11,737 nucleotides of DNA from Glandiceps talaboti (lineage: Eukaryota; Hemichordata; Enteropneusta; Spengelidae), in the NCBI RefSeq assembly GCF_964340395.1, contig NC_135549.1, positions 29,588,095 through 29,599,831 on the forward strand, given 5' to 3'. Below the pieces are notes generated by a model. The model ran no database searches. It had not been told where the DNA came from and was given only the letters and a program-made list of their open reading frames with translations. Numbering within the stretch: the stretch's first letter is position 1; each line of letters begins with the position of its first letter. This document shows positions 7,754 through 11,737 of this stretch, in pieces. Position numbers and translations under genes: made by a program.

Positions 7754-7836
7754 GAGGAGAGTTCAAGTAATGCAAATAAAGACAGAGACAGGACCAAAAT
7801 CAGGATTATCTGTCTCTACAGGCTTTTGTAGAATAA
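7754..7836 (+). CDS. weak candidate exon linking 7516-7604 to 8581-8647
   Basis: Entered in phase 2 after GTGGTTAG, 83 bases stay open: one base, 27 codons containing VQVMQIKTETGPKSGLS and ending FCRI, then one base before GTGGTT. These phases (2 in, 1 out) are what the flanking exons need, and the junction codon would be AGA. The sequence is protein-like. Against it, the pyrimidine tract is poor, the donor AATAA|GTGGTT is weak, and the phase-0 frame is also open for 25 codons. The acceptor region GGTTAGGAGGAGAG offers three in-frame AGs, so alternative use would add or drop single residues. Confidence 0.27.
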
Positions 7837-8580
7837 GTGGTTCAACCATTTGATTTACTGAAGACAGACACAGTATAAATAATTCTTTTACACTGAAAAC
7901 AGTATACAATGCAGTCTTTTATTACATGCGAGGTCAAACATGCACTAGATATGGAACTAATGATTAAGGATCATAGGAAGACATTTACAATTACAAATTG
8001 TAAAGCACACTTCCTGAAAAACCAAGTCCATCAATCATGCACTTTAACTCCAATGTTGTTGCTGAAGCTGTAGATTATCTATCTGATATATCAAGTGCAT
8101 AGAAAAACCCTTTGACAAAAAGTATATTGATCAGTAACACACATTGTATAAATGGTCTAAAATGATAAATCAAATGATTTTTCACCAGGTGACACTGGAA
8201 TTGATTCATAGTACTTACTCAATTCAAATCACAAGACAAATGTTATCTCTGTCAAATGGGATCATCAGTACACCACATTGTGTCACATATAATTATACCT
8301 TTGTATACAATGTAAACAACATGCTGGAAGACCATCTGTAGCAGGTGAGGTACACATACAGACAATGACAATGACTACATGTATGACATAGTCCACAAAG
8401 ATTGTTCCATTGACAACAGATCAGACATGAAAGGGTGATATTTGGCCTGACACAGGTTCAAATATATTATTAGGTAAACACAAATGTTTACTGAATAAAA
8501 GATGACAACCAATCCAATGTACCGAGCTGTAATATATTGATATTTGCATCTCAAAACATTACTTGTATTTTTTTGTAAAG
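7837..8580. other. intron-like stretch, no supported gene
   Basis: Contains a 9-base perfect palindromic hairpin at 7984-8004 (TTTACAATT, loop ACA, AATTGTAAA). A 55-codon frame from an ATG at about 7910 starts MQSFITCEVKH without a clear signal. Acceptor-like sites at about 8173 and on the minus strand at about 8013 have no partner donor. Would be an intron if the 7754 and 8581 exons are joined. Confidence 0.5.
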
Positions 8581-8647
8581 GAGAAGAGGGAGAAAGGAGA
8601 GTCGAGATCTCCAACGGACAGGGTGTCCAAACTATCCTCACATCATG
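8581..8647 (+). CDS. candidate exon of the plus-strand chain, product unknown
   Basis: The acceptor ACTTGTATTTTTTTGTAAAG opens into 67 purine-rich bases ending CATCATG|GTGAAG. All three frames are open. The reading that fits both neighbours enters in phase 1 and leaves in phase 2: EEGERRVEISNGQGV then QTILTS, with the tryptophan codon completed by the 9391 exon. A phase-0 reading (EKREKGESRSPTDRV...) instead fits direct splicing to 9561 in phase 1. The GC content is visibly above the surroundings, which supports an exon, but the frame is not settled by this segment alone. Charged, probably cytosolic. Not recognised. Confidence 0.45.
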
Positions 8648-8709
8648 GTGAAGGGGCCAGTGTACTGCCTTGCTAAATGCATAATGTATGTGTGCCCTCT
8701 GGTGTTGGG

Positions 8710-8772
8710 AATGTGTATTGGTGTGCGTGTACATTTGTATATATGTATGTGTGTGTGTGTGTGTGAAGTGTG
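8710..8772. repeat. GT-rich tract with (GT)8
   Basis: Degenerate TG-rich sequence leading into a pure (GT)n core at 8749-8765. The long minus-strand frame with THTHTH runs is produced by this repeat and is not a gene. Confidence 0.95.
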
Positions 8773-9390
8773 TCACAGGTATGTTTACACAGAGAACAAA
8801 GAGCTGAAAAGAGAATGTTTATGAGTTCCACAATTGATCAATTCTCACAGTAATACTTGTTAAATTGACGTACAGGGCATTATCAGTGAATAACGCATAT
8901 ACTATTTTGACAGGTTCATAATCATATAAGGCAATATAACAGCATACAAAGTCTTGGACAAATCAATTCAGTACACGTGAAACAGCTAGCAGCTTGCAAT
9001 TTGTAGTATGTAATACACAATCAATCAATGGTGGAGCTTCAAACAACTCCACCATACATGTACATACACATGTACATGTGTAGAACTTTATAAGTCGAGG
9101 CCAATACTGAAGCCTTTTTTAGATGATCAGTTTGTTTCACTCTCTGACTTCATGAGAAAAGAAACTGTGATACACATAACAATTGCATTCTTTAGTAATA
9201 CAAACTATTCCAGGGCTAATAGCGATATTAAAATAAATCAATGGCTTGCAGGTGTACACGTAGACTGTGAAACACAATCATTGTGGATGTTCTAATCAAC
9301 TACATGTACATACAACTACAATTGCTACATGTACTAGTATGAACAATGTAGCAAGCAATGTAATTTTTTGTGACAGTGTCTGAATTACAG
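8773..9390. other. intron-like stretch with a short hairpin and ACATGTA words
   Basis: No supported exon. Contains the ATGGTGGAG/CTCCACCAT hairpin at 9028-9055, then a cluster of ACATGTAC words at 9056-9080 and more at 9300-9335. Confidence 0.5.
9028..9055. repeat. perfect 9-bp stem-loop
   Basis: ATGGTGGAG, a ten-base loop (CTTCAAACAA), then CTCCACCAT. No T run follows, so it does not resemble a bacterial terminator. No known RNA family recognised. Confidence 0.85.
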
Positions 9391-9443
9391 GAATCCAAGG
9401 TTACTTATTAACTATATATATTACTACACACACAGAAAGTCAG
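9391..9443 (+). CDS. candidate exon with near-perfect splice sites
   Basis: The acceptor GTGTCTGAATTACAG and the donor AGTCAG|GTAAGTATA (the full consensus) bound 53 bases. The phase that fits both neighbours enters in 2 and leaves in 1, reading NPRLLINYIYYYTHRKS with a tyrosine-rich, then basic, character. A phase 1 to 0 reading (IQGYLLTIYITTHTESQ) is also open; it would join the 8581 exon read in phase 0 and make the 9561 exon stop after about ten codons. So inclusion or skipping of this exon could change the frame. Not recognised. Confidence 0.45.
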
Positions 9444-9509
9444 GTAAGTATAAAATGGTAGCTTGTGAGAAATACAATCGTTGGTGGTACTCAAGTATAT
9501 TAACATCAG

Positions 9510-9536
9510 CCCCCCCCCCCCCCCCCCCCCCCCCCC
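9510..9536. repeat. poly(C) tract of 27, flanked by 7-bp inverted repeat
   Basis: 27 uninterrupted C on the plus strand (27 G on the minus). AACATCA (9502-9508) and TGATGTT (9541-9547) on the two sides are exact reverse complements, so the tract could sit in a hairpin loop. It ends 24 bases before the 9561 exon and would lie in the pyrimidine-tract region of that acceptor. Confidence 0.98.
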
Positions 9537-9560
9537 ATTTTGATGTTATTTCACTTCAGC

Positions 9561-9662
9561 CATCATTCTACGATCCATTCAAAGAAAACTGAAAAGAAAA
9601 CCATTTTCACTTTCTGTGGATGATTCACTGGGTATGTTATCATGGTGGAGCCAGGAGACAGA
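9561..9662 (+). CDS. best candidate exon of the window, product unknown
   Basis: The acceptor ATGTTATTTCACTTCAG is followed by 102 bases ending ACAGAG|GTATGA. In phase 1 the whole exon is open: IILRSIQRKLKRKPFSLS, then VDDSLGMLSWWSQETE, exiting in phase 0. Phases 0 and 2 hit TGA. A basic helix-like patch is followed by an acidic, tryptophan-bearing stretch, as in a cytosolic regulatory segment. An internal GTATGT (after CACTGG) could act as an earlier donor, but the frame continues through it. Upstream phase 1 is supplied by 9391-9443 or by 8581-8647 in its other frame. I could not match the sequence to a family. Confidence 0.58.
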
Positions 9663-9734
9663 GGTATGATTTCTTTGACATATTATTATAACCTTTCGGG
9701 GGAAAAAAAATTAAATTATTTTATCTTTTAACAG

Positions 9735-9971
9735 CTTAATATGAATACCATGCTAAAGATTACGATCACACTATTATCCGATAAACACATCTCAACTTAT
9801 CATAGAGAGAGGAGGTCAGAAGTCACCTATAGCTTTCGACTTGTTCAACTCTACAGATGCACAATTATGGTATATTTTACAAGGCACGTGCATGTCACTT
9901 GTAATGTAAGTGTTACCATGACAATTGCTGGCATTGATGCCATACGTGAATTAAAGTTTGATGACCTTTAA
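9735..9971 (+). CDS. candidate last exon (or 80-base internal exon) of the chain
   Basis: A strong acceptor (TTATTTTATCTTTTAACAG) follows a 72-base intron after 9662. Entered in phase 0 the frame is open for 78 codons, starts LNMNTMLKITITLLSDKH and ends IAGIDAIRELKFDDL then TAA at 9969-9971. An internal donor, AGGAG|GTCAGA at 9814, would give an 80-base exon leaving in phase 2, which fits the segment at 10328-10475. No AATAAA lies shortly after the stop, which weakens the last-exon reading. Confidence 0.36.
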   Translation, partial: LNMNTMLKITITLLSDKHISTYHRERRSEVTYSFRLVQLYRCTIMVYFTRHVHVTCNVSVTMTIAGIDAIRELKFDDL

Positions 9972-10327
9972 AATTTCATTTCCATAGTTCTGCATGTACA
10001 TTATAGATATGTATGAGATACGATAATACTTTAAGCACCAGATGGTTTCATATTGATGTATACATTTGTCTATAGTTATATACAGCTAGGCATACAGAAA
10101 CTCTAAACGCAATATGTTGATTTTGTCCTTTATAAATGCTTGTATCTATAGCTATTAACACACTATATTGCACTTGACAAAAGTTTTTAGGTGTCTCATT
10201 ATTAATTTTATTTAAAAGTTTGTTAATTTAGATGTAATTTAGATTCAAAATATTTTGTACTTGTTATAATCATTATGCCCACAGATACATATATGATGTA
10301 CTCAATGATTTGACACTGATTTTTCAG
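9972..10327. other. non-coding stretch, no gene seen
   Basis: AT-rich, with no exon-like segment and no clear polyadenylation signal (AATAAA). It would be 3' untranslated or intronic sequence depending on how the 9735 segment ends. Confidence 0.5.
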
Positions 10328-10475
10328 ATCACTACATGTAGAATATACAAATGTTGTCTCACGTCAGTGCAATAAGGTCGTATCTCAGTACCATAAAATT
10401 GTATGGCAGATACGCCCTTATTTAAGTTATTACCCTGATGTGATGATGTATGCTAATATGCTGCACATACAGTAG
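10328..10475 (+). CDS. weak candidate terminal exon overlapping a palindrome
   Basis: The acceptor TTGACACTGATTTTTCAG leads, in phase 2, into 48 open codons containing HVEYTNVVSRQCNKVV and ending MMYANMLHIQ then TAG at 10473-10475. The phase suits a splice from 9814. The centre is an almost perfect palindrome (10372-10421), more typical of a small transposon than of an exon, so this is doubtful. Confidence 0.18.
10372..10421. repeat. palindromic hairpin, possible miniature transposon
   Basis: The arm ATAAGGTCGTATCT...CCAT (10372-10394) pairs with ATGGCAGATACGCCCTTAT (10403-10421). 18 of 19 paired positions match after removing four extra bases from the left arm. The loop is about 8 bases. 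It includes CpG in both arms. No flanking target duplication was evident. Confidence 0.75.
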
Positions 10476-10622
10476 TATCACATAGCTTTTATATTGAAAA
10501 AGTGGATTTGTTGATGTTCACTGCATGTACATTGGTAAAGGTCAAGGGTTACACACATGATAGCATTCAGCCATGGCAGTTTGCCAAATTTTGACACCAG
10601 TCTGACACCAAGTCATGTGCAT

Positions 10623-10650
10623 GCATGGCATTTTGGGAATAGTGCCATGC
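10623..10650. repeat. perfect 8-bp stem-loop
   Basis: GCATGGCA, a 12-base loop, then TGCCATGC. Short and possibly chance, but it stands in a stretch rich in CATGG and TGCCA words (10570-10655). Confidence 0.7.
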
Positions 10651-10973
10651 CATTGCAACAATGACAACATACATCATGTACTGAGTGAGCATGATTCAGA
10701 ACTATTAAAAGTTGGCAGGTACTGCCAGGTGATCATTGTACATGTTTGGGTGTCAACTGTTTTGGGTTAAGTTACTGTGCAATTTACTGTCGATATCAAG
10801 AAAACTTTCATAAAGGGAGTACAGTTATGAGTCAATATCTACACTGATTAGACCAGTGTAGGGAAACAATGGCCACTTTAATAATGACAAGGTCCAAATT
10901 TTTTTTTTGTATGGACCATTGTAGGGAGACTAATCCTATCCCTACATGTATCTGCACAGATCTACAACTACCG

Positions 10974-11310
10974 TATTATTACCTATTGATAGGGGTCAAA
11001 TGTTATGTTACTTCAACATTTTGTATCTAGGCCCTCTGTTAGGGGATCACATCCTACTTCTACCTGGTACATATGTCTACTCTCTAGGTTTACCATACTA
11101 GTTGGTTGTCATTATTACCCCAGTTATTGGAGTATTGAACTTCCGATGTGTTACAAATGTCATTCAACATATATACATATATCTCAATTCTACCCTCTGT
11201 TAGGGGGTCTTAGTACCCCCCAGCTGTAATACTACTTGCAATTATTACCTCAGAATATTTAGAAACTTCAGATGGTTTACAAATGCAATTCAATGATTTA
11301 GAGTAGAGTG
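10974..11310. repeat. degenerate tandem repeat, unit about 130 bases
   Basis: CCCTCTGTTAGGGG recurs at about 11032 and 11192. ATTATTACC recurs at about 10974, 11112 and 11242. ACTTCCGATGTGTTACAAATG (about 11140) resembles ACTTCAGATGGTTTACAAATG (about 11265). The order of these words is the same in each copy, giving two and a half diverged units. The 74-codon plus-strand frame across it is probably a by-product. Confidence 0.6.
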
Positions 11311-11369
11311 CCTTTTTTACATTGACAGAAGACAATTTCTTTTTGAATTTGAGTGTCTGAACTTTGCAG

Positions 11370-11489
11370 ATTTTTAATACACACAAGTTTCAGCAATATT
11401 TTTGTTCAATTGATATTTCATTTCAACCTTGGATTTTCAACGAAACACTTGACACAGTTACTGATTCAACGTCATGCAATTTACAATAA
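11370..11489 (+). CDS. candidate terminal exon, product unknown
   Basis: The acceptor GAGTGTCTGAACTTTGCAG is followed by 39 open codons in phase 0 and TAA at 11487-11489. The segment starts IFNTHKFQQYFCSIDIS, contains QPWIFNETLDTVTDS and ends SCNLQ. Composition is protein-like, with few repeats. There is no good donor, so it would be a last exon. The entry phase equals the phase-0 exit of 9561-9662, so it is an alternative to the 9735 segment. Not recognised. Confidence 0.25.
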   Translation: MFNTHKFQQYFCSIDISFQPWIFNETLDTVTDSTSCNLQ

Positions 11490-11737
11490 CATTTGAGTTT
11501 TTTTTTTTAAAATTGTCTGATTACAAAACATTATCTGAATCTTTAACATTCAGTATTTGTACTGATATATCTTTCTCTTTGCAACTTCCACTGGATATAT
11601 AGATAAAGATATTTGGGTAACTGTGATGTCATCTCCAAATATTTTAATTCCTATAAATCCTTGCTAGAAATCATCAAAATGGTGAAAACATGTCAAATGC
11701 AGTACAGCTTTGTTACAAGACTTCACAGTTGACTGAG
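11490..11737. other. non-coding tail of the window
   Basis: AT-rich sequence, nothing assigned. Confidence 0.5.

Noticed and set aside
8375-8776. 133-codon frame on the minus strand
   Set aside because: Begins in a GT/CA repeat (THTHTH), lacks an ATG at its start, and overlaps the better plus-strand exon at 8581-8647; no homology recognised.

Overview
This is an AT-rich (by eye about two-thirds A+T), CpG-poor, non-bacterial window. No reading frame longer than about 130 codons exists on either strand and there are no bacterial-style operons. The DNA is full of simple repeats, A/T runs and the palindrome ACATGTAC, and it carries a tRNA-derived SINE. This fits intronic or intergenic DNA of a metazoan. 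The SINE and the ACATGTAC excess make me think of a marine invertebrate (mollusc, amphioxus or ambulacrarian), but that is an impression, not a demonstration. No RNA gene, CRISPR array, prokaryotic mobile element or recognisable complete gene was found.

Gene content can only be proposed as candidate exons: short open stretches bounded by a good 3' splice site (pyrimidines then AG) and a good 5' splice site (GT). The best group is on the + strand between about 7.5 and 9.8 kb: 7516-7604, 7754-7836, 8581-8647, 9391-9443, 9561-9662 and 9735 onward. Their splice phases fit from one to the next, giving one uninterrupted frame. An upstream exon at 4239-4341, with a hydrophobic segment and a tyrosine-rich stretch, also fits that phase. 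I do not recognise the protein. In AT-rich DNA, chance exon-like segments are common, and several of my candidates contradict each other, so confidences are modest.

Layout. 1-300: candidate - strand exons. 600-1440: weak + strand exon pair around an (ATAC)n/(CCCA)n microsatellite. 1.9-2.2 kb: two weak, phase-compatible - strand exons. 2.78-3.37 kb: two diverged copies of one sequence facing each other. 4.2-4.5 kb: exon-like signals on both strands that overlap and cannot all be real. 4.8-5.14 kb: SINE in - orientation. 5.2-7.25 kb: mostly featureless. 7.3-7.4 kb: inverted repeat. 7.5-9.8 kb: main + strand exon chain, with a C27 tract 24 bases before one exon. 10.3-10.5 kb: a palindrome inside an open frame. 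10.97-11.3 kb: degenerate tandem repeat. 11.37-11.49 kb: one more open, exon-like segment.

How the genes act together cannot be stated. Transcript or protein alignment is needed to confirm any of the exons.
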